A stretch of DNA of 64,000 nucleotides from Corynebacterium breve (GTDB taxonomy: Bacteria > Actinomycetota > Actinomycetes > Mycobacteriales > Mycobacteriaceae). A program made the translations under genes and the position numbers. Below, piece by piece: positions 19,559 to 28,216 of the stretch; position 1 is the first letter of the stretch, and each line of letters opens with the position of its first letter. The stretch spans positions 558,001 to 622,000 of the forward strand of contig NZ_CP126969.1 of the NCBI RefSeq assembly GCF_030252165.1, read 5' to 3'. A model generated the notes under the pieces. That model ran no database searches and was not told the DNA's origin. It saw only the letters and a list, made by a program, of their open reading frames with translations.

Positions 19559-20422
19559 ATGATGGAAGGTATGACTGACTTCGATATGCCAACGCTGCCG
19601 CTGATTGACGGCTACGACCTCCCACAGCTCGGACTGGGCGTGTACAAGCTTGACCCGGGCGAAACTGAACGCGTGGTGCGCGCAGCCATCGAATTGGGCT
19701 ATCGGCACATCGACACTGCTTCGTTTTATGACAACGAGGAAGGGGTTGGTCGTGCAATCAATGACGCGATCAAGGCCGGCGACGTTACTCGCGAAGAGCT
19801 GTTCATCACGACCAAGTTGTGGAATAGCGACCAAGGTAATGTATTCGAGGCTTATCAGTCGTCGTTGAGCAAGCTTGATCTCGAATTCATCGATCTTTAC
19901 ATGATCCACTGGCCATGGCCGGAGCGTGGGCTCTTTGTCGAGTCTTTCGAACAGATGGCACGTTTGCAGGGCATGGGTCAGCTGCAATCGCTCGGTGTGG
20001 CGAATTTCTATGAAGAAGTGTTGGATGAGCTGATCGAGAAATCAGGTATTACGCCAGTTGTCAACCAGATTGAACTGCATGTTGGATTTACTCAGGATGA
20101 GCTGCGTAAATACCATGATTCAAAGAAGATTGTGACCGAAGCGTGGGCGCCCTTGGCTCGTGGCACGATGCTGAACAACCCGGATGTGAAAGCGATTGCT
20201 GCCAAGTATGAGAAGACAAGTGCGCAAGTTCTGTTGCGATTCTTGCTACAGCTTGGGATCTCGGTGATCCCCAAGACTGGTAGCGTCGAGCGTCTAGAGG
20301 AAAACCTCGGTGCGCTGTCTTTCCGCCTGTCGCGCGATGATATGCAGGTGTTGGCTAGCGTCCAGGGTGAGCGTCTTTCCAATGATCCGCGAGAGTTTCC
20401 GGGGCCAGTGACAAGTTTGTGA
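19559..20422 (+). CDS. Aldo/keto reductase (2,5-diketogluconate reductase type)
   Basis: 287 residues. The AKR catalytic tetrad is complete: D52 and Y57 in HIDTASFYDNE, K86 in TTKLWN, and H117 in MIHWPWP. IPKTGSVERLEENL near the end is the NADPH-binding region. It reduces aldehydes or ketones; the substrate is not predictable. AGGAGAG supports ATG 19559, with in-frame ATGs at 19562 and 19571 as alternatives. It has its own strong terminator upstream and downstream. Confidence 0.9.
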   Translation: MMEGMTDFDMPTLPLIDGYDLPQLGLGVYKLDPGETERVVRAAIELGYRHIDTASFYDNEEGVGRAINDAIKAGDVTREELFITTKLWNSDQGNVFEAYQSSLSKLDLEFIDLYMIHWPWPERGLFVESFEQMARLQGMGQLQSLGVANFYEEVLDELIEKSGITPVVNQIELHVGFTQDELRKYHDSKKIVTEAWAPLARGTMLNNPDVKAIAAKYEKTSAQVLLRFLLQLGISVIPKTGSVERLEENLGALSFRLSRDDMQVLASVQGERLSNDPREFPGPVTSL

Positions 20423-20463
20423 AATTTGTCTCTGCAACAACTGTGAAGGCCTAATTGTTAGCC

Positions 20464-20499
20464 AGGTCTCATTTGCAAACTTTGCAAGTGGGACCTTTT
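20464..20499 (+). terminator. Terminator of the aldo/keto reductase gene, carrying a RamB-like sequence
   Basis: 15-bp stem (two T:G wobbles) between 20464-20478 and 20482-20496 with an ACT loop, followed by TTT. The sequence AAACTTTGCAA at 20477-20487, a near-perfect RamB core, forms the tip of this hairpin. Confidence 0.75.
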
Positions 20500-20573
20500 G
20501 GCGTTCACGGGGGTGTGGTAGTACTAATTGAAAATGCAGGTAGTTGGCAGGTATGGGGGTAGTTAATCGTGCT

Positions 20574-20599
20574 AAGGGGCAAATTAGCCCCTTTTTCTT
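20574..20599 (+). terminator. Terminator-like hairpin in the mctB leader (possible attenuator)
   Basis: AAGGGGC (20574-20580) pairs with GCCCCTT (20587-20593) and runs into TTTCTTT. It lies 112 nt upstream of the mctB start codon and about 75 nt after the previous terminator. Confidence 0.65.
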
Positions 20600-20710
20600 T
20601 CAAAGTTGCAATGTGAGGAAGGTAACTTTTTATCCAATCGAGATCGGCAATCACAGTTGACTGATTTTCGAATGAACTTTGAACGATCACACCATGAAAA
20701 GGAGTCGACC

Positions 20711-21055
20711 ATGTCTAGTGTGCCGGCCGCCGCAGGTGATACTCGTAGGGAACCAACCTCCGAGGACTTCATCGCTATGCAGAACAGCCCGCAGTTTCAG
20801 AAGCTGCGCGCGACTTACCGAAACTTTACCTTCCCAGTCTCGATCGCATTCTTCGTTTGGTTCGTCTTCTACGTCGTCGTAGCAACCTACATGCCAGACA
20901 CAATGGCGAAGCCGTTCCTTGGCCTGAACGTAGGCATCTGGCTCGGTCTTGGTCAGTTCTTAACCACATTCCTGATCACGTACGTCTACGTGGTTTACGC
21001 AAACAAGAACATCGAGCCGCAGGCAGCTGCGATTCGCGAAGAAATGGAGGGCTAA
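20711..21055 (+). CDS. mctB: DUF485 membrane protein, MctB-like
   Basis: 114 residues: a soluble N-terminus (about 45 residues), then two transmembrane helices (about 48-70 and 80-105) of the DUF485 family. Such proteins are always next to acetate/monocarboxylate symporters and probably form a small subunit. AAAAGGAG lies 7 nt before the ATG. mctC starts 3 nt after its stop codon. C. glutamicum has the same pair (cg0952-cg0953). Confidence 0.88.
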   Translation: MSSVPAAAGDTRREPTSEDFIAMQNSPQFQKLRATYRNFTFPVSIAFFVWFVFYVVVATYMPDTMAKPFLGLNVGIWLGLGQFLTTFLITYVYVVYANKNIEPQAAAIREEMEG

Positions 21056-21058
21056 GCA

Positions 21059-22711
21059 ATGAATCCACTCATTCTCGCTCAGGAAGCCACCCCGGAGGGG
21101 ACCGGTAATCCGATCCTCAACATCGCTGTTTTCGCGGCGTTTATTGTCATCACCCTGGCGGTTGTATCTCGCGCAGGCAAGACCACCAAGGAAGCTGCAG
21201 ACTTCTACACTGGTGGCGCATCCTTCACCGGTACACAGAACGGTCTCGCAATCGCAGGCGACTACCTCTCCGCAGCGTCCTTCCTGGGCATTGTCGGCGC
21301 AATCGCTATCTCTGGTTACGACGGATTCCTCTACTCCGTAGGATTCTTCGTCGCTTGGCTCGTGGCCCTGCTGCTCGTTGCTGAGCCACTGCGTAACGTT
21401 GGCCGCTTCACGATGGCAGACGTGTTGTCCTTCCGTTTGAAGCAGAAGCCAGTTCGCGTCGCCGCGGCGTTCGGTACGCTATTTGTTTCCCTGTTCTACC
21501 TGATCGCCCAGATGGCTGGTGCGGGCTCCCTCGTGTCGGTTCTGCTGAACCTGCACTCCTTTAGCGCACAGGCAATCTGTGTTGCCATCGTCGGCGTCAT
21601 CATGATTGCTTACGTTCTCATCGGCGGAATGAAGGGCACCACCTACGTTCAGATGATCAAGGCCGTCCTCCTTGTTGGTGGCGTTGCGATCATGACGGTG
21701 CTGGTATTCGTAGCGGTTAAGGGTGGCTTCGGCACGCTTTTCGACGAGGCGATTAACACCCACGCAGCCTCCGAATACATCAAGGAGAAGGGCTACGAAG
21801 CTGCAGACATCATGAAGCCAGGCCTGAAGTACGGTGCAACCGCGATGAGCCAGCTGGACTTCATCTCCCTGGGTCTGTCTCTCTGCCTTGGTACTGCGGG
21901 TCTGCCACACGTTCTGATGCGCTTCTACACGGTTCCTACCGCTAAGGAAGCACGTAAGTCCGTGACCTGGGCAATCGTCCTGATTGGTGCCTTCTACCTG
22001 ATGACTCTGGTTCTGGGCTACGCAGCAGGTGCTCTCGTCGGACCAGACAAGATCCTGGCTGCCCCAGGCGGCGCGAACTCCGCCGCACCGCTGCTCGCCT
22101 TCGAGCTCGGTGGCTCCCTGTTCATGGCGCTGATCTCCGCAGTTGCCTTCGCGACAGTGCTGGCCGTGGTTGCTGGTCTGGCAATTACCGCTTCTGCTTC
22201 CATCGCCCACGACGTCTACGACGCGGTCCTCCGCGATGGTCAGTCCTCCGAGGCTGAGCAGGTGCGCGTCTCGCGAATTACTGTTGTGGTAATCGGTATC
22301 GCATCCATCATCTTGGGCATCCTCGCAATGCAGCAAAACGTTGCCTTCCTAGTCTCCCTGGCGTTCGCGATCGCAGCTTCCGCTAACCTGCCAACCATTC
22401 TGTTCTCCCTGTACTGGAAGCGCTTCAACACCACCGGTGCTGTTGCCTCCATGTACACCGGTCTGATCTCTGCACTGGTACTGATCTTCCTGTCACCAGC
22501 AGTGTCCGGCTCCGAGACCGCGATGTTCCCGAATGCAGACTGGTCCATCTTCCCGCTGACCAGCCCTGGTTTGGTATCCATCCCGCTTGGCTTCCTTGCA
22601 GGTATCATCGGCACCTTCGTCGGCAAGCCAGACAACCTGGACCACCTGGCTTCCGAAATGGAAGTTCGTTCCCTCACCGGTGTTGGCGTAGAAAAGCCAG
22701 TGGATCACTAA
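21059..22711 (+). CDS. mctC: Monocarboxylate (acetate/pyruvate/propionate) symporter
   Basis: 550 residues, about 13 membrane segments, of the solute:sodium symporter family (ActP branch). Seen: ADFYTGGASFTGTQNGLAIA and GDYLSAASFLGIVGAIA near the N-terminus, MADVLSFRLKQKPVR, LIGGMKGTTYVQMIKA and GTAGLPHVLMRFYTVP. In C. glutamicum MctC imports acetate, propionate and pyruvate and is controlled by RamA and RamB. A strong terminator follows. Confidence 0.92.
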   Translation: MNPLILAQEATPEGTGNPILNIAVFAAFIVITLAVVSRAGKTTKEAADFYTGGASFTGTQNGLAIAGDYLSAASFLGIVGAIAISGYDGFLYSVGFFVAWLVALLLVAEPLRNVGRFTMADVLSFRLKQKPVRVAAAFGTLFVSLFYLIAQMAGAGSLVSVLLNLHSFSAQAICVAIVGVIMIAYVLIGGMKGTTYVQMIKAVLLVGGVAIMTVLVFVAVKGGFGTLFDEAINTHAASEYIKEKGYEAADIMKPGLKYGATAMSQLDFISLGLSLCLGTAGLPHVLMRFYTVPTAKEARKSVTWAIVLIGAFYLMTLVLGYAAGALVGPDKILAAPGGANSAAPLLAFELGGSLFMALISAVAFATVLAVVAGLAITASASIAHDVYDAVLRDGQSSEAEQVRVSRITVVVIGIASIILGILAMQQNVAFLVSLAFAIAASANLPTILFSLYWKRFNTTGAVASMYTGLISALVLIFLSPAVSGSETAMFPNADWSIFPLTSPGLVSIPLGFLAGIIGTFVGKPDNLDHLASEMEVRSLTGVGVEKPVDH

Positions 22712-22738
22712 GAGTCCACTTCACTAGCTCCAAAGTGA

Positions 22739-22770
22739 AGGCCCCGCAGAATAATCTCTGCGGGGCCTTA
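22739..22770. terminator. Bidirectional terminator between mctC and the DUF1906 gene
   Basis: 12-bp stem AGGCCCCGCAGA / TCTGCGGGGCCT with a 6-nt loop, flanked by TTAGGCTTTT on the plus side. Confidence 0.85.
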
Positions 22771-22781
22771 GGCTTTTGGGC

Positions 22782-23609
22782 TTACATGATGTTCTGGGAG
22801 AGTTTGACCGCGTTGTCAATATCCTGCGGAGAAATCTGCGAAGAAAGGGAGTTCAAATCAATCGGGAATGAGGACGGTGCTGCCTGACCTGGCTTCCATT
22901 GGCCCCAATCCGAGGCGTAGACATTATTGATATCCACCTGGATACCGTCGATATAAGTCTGCCACTTGGCCTTCTGGTGGATGGTGGTGCGCGGGTGAAT
23001 CTTGCCGCCGGAACCCCAGTCGTGCTGCCAGAAATATTGGCCGATGCCGTCCTGGATGCACCACTCAATGACGTTCCAGTTGCCGTAAACGCCGACACGG
23101 TAGCCTGCCACTGTTAGGGCCGTTCCAAACGCTTGGAGATAAGGGCGAATCTGCTCCGTGTACTGGGTGCGCGTTGGATTGTCGTCGATAGCAATGTAGA
23201 TTGGGCGTCCGGTTGGGCCGCCGGCGGCCTGATGCAAAGAGATGGCCTGTGGCGCGTGAATCGCAGCGCTTGCAGCTCCACCGAGCCAGTCTGCCGTATC
23301 GGCACGTCCAAATTGGTATACCGATGCAGTGGCAAGGCCGTTGTTGGCAAAATCGCGGGCCTCGGCGATGGAGACTGGCTTGCCTTTCATCCACTGCGCG
23401 TCAGGACGCGGATTAGAAACGTAGCGAACAGCGCCCAGATGGCCAGCCGCCTTGACGGACTTGCCGGAAGGTACGCCAGCGGAGTAGTCGATGACGGTGC
23501 CAAGAATTCGACCTTGGGCTTGAGCGTGTGGTGCCACTGTTGCGCCAACTGCGCCTGCGGCCAGAGCGAGAGAAGCGGACTTGAGAAAGCCTCGACGAGT
23601 GTGGTGCAT
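22782..23609 (-). CDS. Tat-exported DUF1906 (glycoside-hydrolase-like) protein
   Basis: 275 residues from MHHTRRGF. The twin-arginine signal (TRRGFLK, then a hydrophobic Ala-rich stretch, cleavage near AQA|Q at residue 31) marks Tat export. The mature part is a DUF1906 TIM-barrel like mycobacterial Rv2525c: GTVIDYSAGVPSG, ADTADWLGG, IYIAIDDN, YRVGVYGNW, FWQHDWGSGG and IDGIQVDIN. The family is thought to act on the cell envelope; no catalytic role is proven. GTG codons at 23630 and 23621 are possible earlier starts but would only lengthen the leader before the Arg pair. Confidence 0.85.
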   Translation of the reverse strand: MHHTRRGFLKSASLALAAGAVGATVAPHAQAQGRILGTVIDYSAGVPSGKSVKAAGHLGAVRYVSNPRPDAQWMKGKPVSIAEARDFANNGLATASVYQFGRADTADWLGGAASAAIHAPQAISLHQAAGGPTGRPIYIAIDDNPTRTQYTEQIRPYLQAFGTALTVAGYRVGVYGNWNVIEWCIQDGIGQYFWQHDWGSGGKIHPRTTIHQKAKWQTYIDGIQVDINNVYASDWGQWKPGQAAPSSFPIDLNSLSSQISPQDIDNAVKLSQNIM

Positions 23610-23630
23610 GGATTTATTCACATTTGTCAC

Positions 23631-23659
23631 GGTAGCAACACTGGCAACAAAGTGCTACC
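23631..23659. repeat. Inverted repeat upstream of the DUF1906 gene
   Basis: GGTAGCA (23631-23637) and TGCTACC (23653-23659), 15 nt apart, just before the start codons. It could be an operator or leader hairpin. Confidence 0.4.
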
Positions 23660-23741
23660 CTTTGCTTCTCGACGAGCACGTGACCGCCATCACGGCTATC
23701 CTTTTAGTGGTAAAACTCTTATCAATTGAAAGGACACCACC

Positions 23742-23969
23742 ATGCGCGTAGACGCAATCGTTATTGAGCAGATCGAGGGCGACACCCTTTACTTCCGCGC
23801 AGCTGACAAGGAAACCGGCGACGACCGTGTTGCGCAGCTGCGTACAGCAATCGAGGACGACGAGGCATTCGTTGCTGAGGACCTAGACGGTCGCGAGCAG
23901 TCGATCGAGCCTTCCAACATCAAGGAATGGACCGAGCAGCGCATCGAAGATTCCGCAGTAACCGACTAG
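23742..23969 (+). CDS. Conserved small acidic protein (75 aa)
   Basis: A 75-residue, strongly acidic soluble protein beginning MRVDAIVIEQIEGDTLYF. No domain is recognised. GAAAGGA lies before the ATG, and a bidirectional terminator follows directly, so it is a genuine single-gene unit. Its neighbours (DUF1906 protein, MFS transporter) point to no role. Confidence 0.75.
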   Translation: MRVDAIVIEQIEGDTLYFRAADKETGDDRVAQLRTAIEDDEAFVAEDLDGREQSIEPSNIKEWTEQRIEDSAVTD

Positions 23970-23991
23970 TCGCAAGCCGATCCGCAAACTC

Positions 23992-24018
23992 TAGCCCCGC
24001 CGTGCGCGGGGCTATTTG
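23992..24018. terminator. Bidirectional terminator (75-aa gene / MFS gene)
   Basis: 9-bp stem TAGCCCCGC / GCGGGGCTA with a 5-nt loop, followed by TTTGC. The last codons and stop of the MFS gene overlap its right arm. Confidence 0.75.
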
Positions 24019-25205
24019 CTTGCTCGGGCAACTGGCCGGATAGAAACCGCGCACACCGCCATCCCAAATATGAGCACCCAGATATACGCCTGCTGATTGT
24101 CCACTCCGGCGAGGTGAGTAATCGTCGATACTACAAGAGAGGTGACAAATGGGATGAAGAAGCCCAAGTAGGCAAGAGAATAAAACACCCCGATCACGCC
24201 ACCGAGCTGCTCGGGCGGAGCATGGAGCTTTGCCTGCGAGATACCGCCGACCATCATGATGCCGTATGAGCCACCCAAAACGAATGCAGCAAGCAGCATC
24301 AGGCCCATCGATTCTGTGAGCACCGTGGCGATGGTGACTAGCAGACCCAGCGCGGCCAGTCCGAGGCCGACAGTAGCCAGTGGGAGTGGGCGTTGGCCGG
24401 TGCCTGCGCCCAGTCGCGTGGCAACTGGCTGGATCAAGACTCCGGCTAGTGGAGTGAGGAACGCTAGGACACCGAGGAACGCCAATGGCCAATTAACCGT
24501 GACTGGGACATTCGCTGGGGTCGATGCAAAGGCAGTGGTGGTAACTCCAAAAGACCATGGTGCCCACGCCGCAATGGCCCAGAAGAACTGCTTGGTCAGC
24601 ACAGTTGGTGGGACGAGCTGGCGACGCACGTCGCTTCGCTCCTGCGTTTCCGGCAAATTTCGTACAAGGAAAATCGCCAGCACTGTCAGAGCGATGTGCA
24701 CGACATACGGAGTGATCTGAGGGGCGGGTGCAAACTCGGCGACGAGACCAGAGAGCAGCGGGCCGAACCCAAATCCGCCAGACACGGCAATCGTCGAGCG
24801 CGTTGGGCCCGCACGCAAGTTGTCCGTCGAAAGCTGGTTGATCCACGCCGTACCGGAGGCCATGCCCATGCCGACCGAAACGCCAATGATCACCCGGCCG
24901 ATGAACAGTGGCCAGTCCACGCCGAAGGCGCCCATCGCAAGTACCGCCGAACCGAGCATAGAGACGAACAGGCCAGGAAGCATGACGGCCTTGCGACCTT
25001 CGCGGTCGGAAAGTGCTCCGAAGAAGAGAAGCGAGGGAATTAACCCCACTGCGTAGGCGCCCAACATCGCGGTGAGTGCCGCGTCGCTGGACCCGTGTTC
25101 ATTGCGGTATACATGCAGCATTGGGGCGAAGAGGTTGGCGCCGAATCCGACGGCAAACATGCCAAAACCTGCGCGAGCCCACGAAGTGGGCGTGATCTGA
25201 CTCAT
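24012..25205 (-). CDS. MFS transporter
   Basis: 397 residues with 12 predicted membrane helices. The major facilitator signature between helices 2 and 3 is GALSDREGRKAVM, and GFGFGPLLSGL matches the motif of drug exporters in helix 5. Likely a drug or metabolite efflux pump; the substrate is unknown. The start is ATG 25205 (MSQITPTS); the TTG nine bases upstream is less likely. Confidence 0.85.
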   Translation of the reverse strand: MSQITPTSWARAGFGMFAVGFGANLFAPMLHVYRNEHGSSDAALTAMLGAYAVGLIPSLLFFGALSDREGRKAVMLPGLFVSMLGSAVLAMGAFGVDWPLFIGRVIIGVSVGMGMASGTAWINQLSTDNLRAGPTRSTIAVSGGFGFGPLLSGLVAEFAPAPQITPYVVHIALTVLAIFLVRNLPETQERSDVRRQLVPPTVLTKQFFWAIAAWAPWSFGVTTTAFASTPANVPVTVNWPLAFLGVLAFLTPLAGVLIQPVATRLGAGTGQRPLPLATVGLGLAALGLLVTIATVLTESMGLMLLAAFVLGGSYGIMMVGGISQAKLHAPPEQLGGVIGVFYSLAYLGFFIPFVTSLVVSTITHLAGVDNQQAYIWVLIFGMAVCAVSIRPVARASK

Positions 25206-25295
25206 AGGCGGCAAGCGTACCTGCGGTACGTGTGCGGGGCAGTACTTAACTCATTGGTCGCTGCGTTCGGGGGTGGCGAGGACGAAAAGAAAAAG

Positions 25296-25368
25296 CGCTC
25301 CTGAGAAGAATCGAACTTCCGACACCGGCTTTAGGAGAGCCGTGCTCTATCCACTGAGCTACAGGAGC
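25296..25368 (-). tRNA. tRNA-Arg (anticodon CCT)
   Basis: On the minus strand the acceptor arm GCTCCTG pairs with CAGGAGC. The D-arm (GCTCAGTGGATAGAGC), anticodon arm CGGCT-CTCCTAA-AGCCG and T-arm with GTTCGATTC are all present. The loop CTCCTAA gives anticodon CCT, which reads AGG. It is 73 nt including the discriminator, and CCA is not encoded. Confidence 0.96.
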
Positions 25369-25479
25369 AAATGTCGCATCTCAGCGACAAAATGTAAGGC
25401 TACCGCAACGAAGTAAGCCTTCATAAATTAGGCTGGACACACTGCATTGAATTCCTAGGGGAAAGGACCTGAAGTCAGA

Positions 25480-25755
25480 ATGGCTCAGACCCAGCCGACG
25501 TTTACAGATATCCAGCGCCGCAAGATCGAGGTGGAGATCGTCTCCAAGGACGGAATCCCTGCGCTTTCGGTGGATAAGATCCTCCCAGGCGGGTCTTCGG
25601 AACGTGTCCTGCTGCTGAACCCGCACGATGCGCGTCGCTTCCGCACTGCAATCGATAACTACCTCAACGAGGCATCGGCCCGAGAACTCAACGGCAATGT
25701 AGCGTCGCTTTCGCCAAAGGATATGGTGGAACTCTTCGGCGAAGCAGACGACTAG
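25480..25755 (+). CDS. Conserved hypothetical protein (91 aa)
   Basis: 91 residues, soluble, starting MAQTQPTFTDIQRRKIEVEI, with a mixed beta/alpha pattern and an acidic tail. No domain is recognised. GGAAAGGACC lies 15 nt or more before the ATG, which is rather far. Its TAG stop is immediately followed (0 nt) by the stop of the convergent mycoredoxin gene. Confidence 0.72.
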   Translation: MAQTQPTFTDIQRRKIEVEIVSKDGIPALSVDKILPGGSSERVLLLNPHDARRFRTAIDNYLNEASARELNGNVASLSPKDMVELFGEADD

Positions 25756-26049
25756 TTATTCTTCGCCGGTCAACTCGCGCAGCTTCGCTCGAACAGCAGA
25801 GGCGCGCGGGTTAGTCGCGTGCGTGTCGTCGGAAAAGCGAACGGTGGGAACGATGCGATTTCCTTCATTCACCGACTCGACCCATTCAATTGCGTCTTCG
25901 TTGCCGGGCTCTTCAATGTCGATCTCAGCAAACGGGGTTTCAGTGCGTCGCAGGTGGCGCTTGAGGTTGTTGCAGAAGGAACACCAGGAAGTGGTGTAGA
26001 GGGTGACGTGCGCGTCGCTAGACAATGTCTTTCGCAACCTTTCTTTCAT
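25756..26049 (-). CDS. mrx1: Mycoredoxin 1 (glutaredoxin-like)
   Basis: 97 residues with a thioredoxin fold. The redox motif is CSFC (C23, C26), and the WVESVNEGNRIVPTV and DDTHATNP blocks are those of actinobacterial Mrx1, which reduces mycothiol mixed disulfides. Other Mrx1 proteins usually have CPYC; the Pro-to-Ser change is slightly unusual. The reading frame from 26049 overlaps the end of dfrA by 32 nt; a TTG at 26025 is a shorter alternative. Likely one operon with thyA and dfrA, as in C. glutamicum (cg0964). Confidence 0.88.
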   Translation of the reverse strand: MKERLRKTLSSDAHVTLYTTSWCSFCNNLKRHLRRTETPFAEIDIEEPGNEDAIEWVESVNEGNRIVPTVRFSDDTHATNPRASAVRAKLRELTGEE

Positions 26050-26551
26050 AACGCAAAAACCTGTAGCGAAGTGTTTCTGCCGATTCGGGGGAATCTAGTA
26101 GACGACCTTTCTCGGAGGCCATCCATCCAGAGTCGTTCATCAAAGCGAATTCATGCTCGGGGACTCGGGGCGCATACACGGTGTGCTGGCCAGCGTAGTC
26201 CTTCAGGTGAGCGTCGATAAGCGTAATCGAGATGACGTCGAGCTGTCCCATGAACGCCTCCCACAGACCTGGGCCGCCGAGGATCCACGCGTCGGTATGC
26301 AGTTCGGGGAGGTCGGAGGTGACAAAAGCGCCGTCGGACCAATAGCCGGGCTCGCGGCTGGACACGATGTAGTTGTCACGTCCCGGCAGCGGGCGCTTGG
26401 GCAGCGACTCCCAGGTACGCCTACCCATGACAACCGGGGAACCCAACGTTGTGGCTTTGAAGTTGCGCAGGTCTTCGGAGAGATGCCAAGGCATGCCTTT
26501 GCCGTCGCCGATGACACCGTCGAGGGTTTGGGCCCAGATCGCGCCGATCAT
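26018..26551 (-). CDS. dfrA: Dihydrofolate reductase
   Basis: 177 residues. It regenerates tetrahydrofolate with NADPH after thymidylate synthesis. Seen: [29 protein letters not shown] with the catalytic acid D27, [12 protein letters not shown] and [12 protein letters not shown]. Its ATG overlaps the thyA stop by ATGA (26548-26551), so the two are translationally coupled. Confidence 0.95.
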   Translation of the reverse strand: MIGAIWAQTLDGVIGDGKGMPWHLSEDLRNFKATTLGSPVVMGRRTWESLPKRPLPGRDNYIVSSREPGYWSDGAFVTSDLPELHTDAWILGGPGLWEAFMGQLDVISITLIDAHLKDYAGQHTVYAPRVPEHEFALMNDSGWMASEKGRLLDSPESAETLRYRFLRYERKVAKDIV

Positions 26552-27348
26552 ACGGACACCGGTGCCGAAATCTTCGGGTGAGGGTCATAGCCTTCAACTT
26601 CGATGTCTTCAAAGCTGTAGTCGAAAATGCTGGCGGCCTTGTTCAGTTTGAGCTGCGGGTAAGGGCGTGCCTCGCGGGAGAGTTGCTCCTTGACCTGCTC
26701 TAGGTGATCGTTGTAGATGTGGCAATCGCCACCGGTCCAGATCAGCTCGCCGACTTCTAGGCCAGCTTGCTGTGCAAACATGTGGGTCAGTAGGGCATAG
26801 GAGGCGATGTTGAACGGCACGCCCAAGAACATGTCAGCGGAGCGCTGGTAGACCTGCATGCTCAAGACGCCATCGACGACATAGAGCTGGAAGAGCAAGT
26901 GGCAAGGCAGCAACGCCATTCTGTCCAATTCGGACACGTTCCAGGCAGAAACTAGGATGCGACGCGAGTCTGGGTTGTTCTTCAATGTGTCCAGCGCGAC
27001 TTGGATCTGGTCGATGTGCTCGCCGTTTGGTGTTGGCCAAGATCGCCACTGCACGCCGTAGACAGGGCCGAGCTCACCGTCTTCGGTGGCCCATTCATCC
27101 CAGATTTTGATGTTGTTGTCCTGCAAAAATTTGACGTTGGAGCTGCCTTGCAGGAACCACAACAGTTCGCCGACAACGCCTTTGAAGAAGACCTTCTTGG
27201 TGGTCAGCAGGGGAAAAGAATCGGCCAGGTTGTAGCGAATCTGGCGACCGAACACGCTGGTGGTGCCGGTGCCGGTGCGATCGCCCTTTGCCTGGCCGTT
27301 TTCTAAGATGTCACGAAGTAGATCTTCGTACGGAGTAGGCACAGTCAT
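26548..27348 (-). CDS. thyA: Thymidylate synthase
   Basis: 266 residues, classical ThyA. It methylates dUMP with methylene-tetrahydrofolate. Seen: [38 protein letters not shown] with the nucleophile C149, and the C-terminal [16 protein letters not shown] lies about 8 nt before the start codon and may be the -10 box of a leaderless operon with dfrA and mrx1. Confidence 0.96.
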   Translation of the reverse strand: MTVPTPYEDLLRDILENGQAKGDRTGTGTTSVFGRQIRYNLADSFPLLTTKKVFFKGVVGELLWFLQGSSNVKFLQDNNIKIWDEWATEDGELGPVYGVQWRSWPTPNGEHIDQIQVALDTLKNNPDSRRILVSAWNVSELDRMALLPCHLLFQLYVVDGVLSMQVYQRSADMFLGVPFNIASYALLTHMFAQQAGLEVGELIWTGGDCHIYNDHLEQVKEQLSREARPYPQLKLNKAASIFDYSFEDIEVEGYDPHPKISAPVSV

Positions 27349-27379
27349 AGTTGCCTACTCTAACCGAAACGCCAAAATT

Positions 27380-28153
27380 CTACTTAGCTACGCCTTCGAA
27401 GGAACCGTGCTCGTCGTGGTACTTCGCAAGCAATTCGAGGATTTGGTCTTTCAGCTCAGGTCGGCACACCAGCAGGTCCGGGATGTAGGTATCGGCATTG
27501 TTGTACTGCAGCGCGTCGCCGTTGAGACGGGAGGCGTGCAGGCCAGCAGCCAGTGCAACTCCGACTGGTGCGGCTTGGTCCCACTCGTACTGGCCGCCTG
27601 CGTGGATATATGCGTCGTAATCACCCAGCAAGACGTGCATCGCCTTCGCTCCCGCGGAGCCGATGCCCTCACAAGCAAAGCCCAAGTTGTCAGCGACAAA
27701 CTGTGCGACAGCAGGTGGACGGTTGCGAGACATCGCGATTTTGCCCGCGAATGGCCCAGACACGTGGCGGACATCAGAGGACTTGAACACAACGCCCAAG
27801 TCAGGCAGGCCAACAGCAGCGTGGGTAGGAACGCCGTTTTCTACCAATGCAATGTGCACAGCCCAGTCTTGGCGACCAGTGGCGAATTCCTTGGTTCCGT
27901 CGAGTGGGTCGACGATCCAGACTCGCTCTTTTTCCAATCGTGCAGGGTTGTCGGCTGCTTCTTCGGAGAGGAATCCATCGTCGGGGCGGTGTTGACGCAA
28001 CACGCGTGCGATCCAGTTTTGTGCAAGATCATCGCCGGCTTCACCGAGCTCGCGGCCACGAAGCAGGCCTACGCCACGGATTCCTTTGAGAATCTCGCCT
28101 GTACCTTGGGCGATCAAGTTGGTCAACCGAGAGTCGGAGTACTGAGCGGTCAT
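27380..28153 (-). CDS. cysQ: 3'(2'),5'-bisphosphate nucleotidase / inositol-monophosphatase family
   Basis: 257 residues. It removes phosphate from PAP produced in sulfate assimilation. Metal-binding motifs are intact: FLSEEAAD (E64, E65), WIVDPLDGTKEF (D82, D85) and YEWDQAAPVG. Its start is 31 nt upstream of thyA on the same strand, and it is divergent from lhr. Confidence 0.92.
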   Translation of the reverse strand: MTAQYSDSRLTNLIAQGTGEILKGIRGVGLLRGRELGEAGDDLAQNWIARVLRQHRPDDGFLSEEAADNPARLEKERVWIVDPLDGTKEFATGRQDWAVHIALVENGVPTHAAVGLPDLGVVFKSSDVRHVSGPFAGKIAMSRNRPPAVAQFVADNLGFACEGIGSAGAKAMHVLLGDYDAYIHAGGQYEWDQAAPVGVALAAGLHASRLNGDALQYNNADTYIPDLLVCRPELKDQILELLAKYHDEHGSFEGVAK

Positions 28154-28204
28154 ACTTCAAGACCTTACAGTGATTCTTGTCATCGTGCGGTGCGAGCTGG
28201 GCGC

Positions 28205-28210
28205 TAAGGT
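28205..28210 (+). promoter_or_regulatory. -10 box of leaderless lhr
   Basis: TAAGGT ends 6 nt before the ATG at 28217 and no ribosome binding site is visible. Confidence 0.5.
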
Positions 28211-28216
28211 TAACCC

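Noticed and set aside
20471..20488. RamB operator of mctBC
   Set aside because: The sequence matches well but forms the tip of a 15-bp intrinsic terminator of the upstream gene, so the match may be a by-product of the hairpin; not annotated as a separate operator.
21479..22336. 285-codon open frame antisense to mctC
   Set aside because: His/Asp/Gln-rich translation typical of the reverse complement of a membrane-protein gene.
22782..23630. DUF1906 protein starting at GTG 23630
   Set aside because: Possible, but the seven extra residues only lengthen the region before the Tat arginines and there is no ribosome binding site for either start; ATG 23609 preferred with low certainty.
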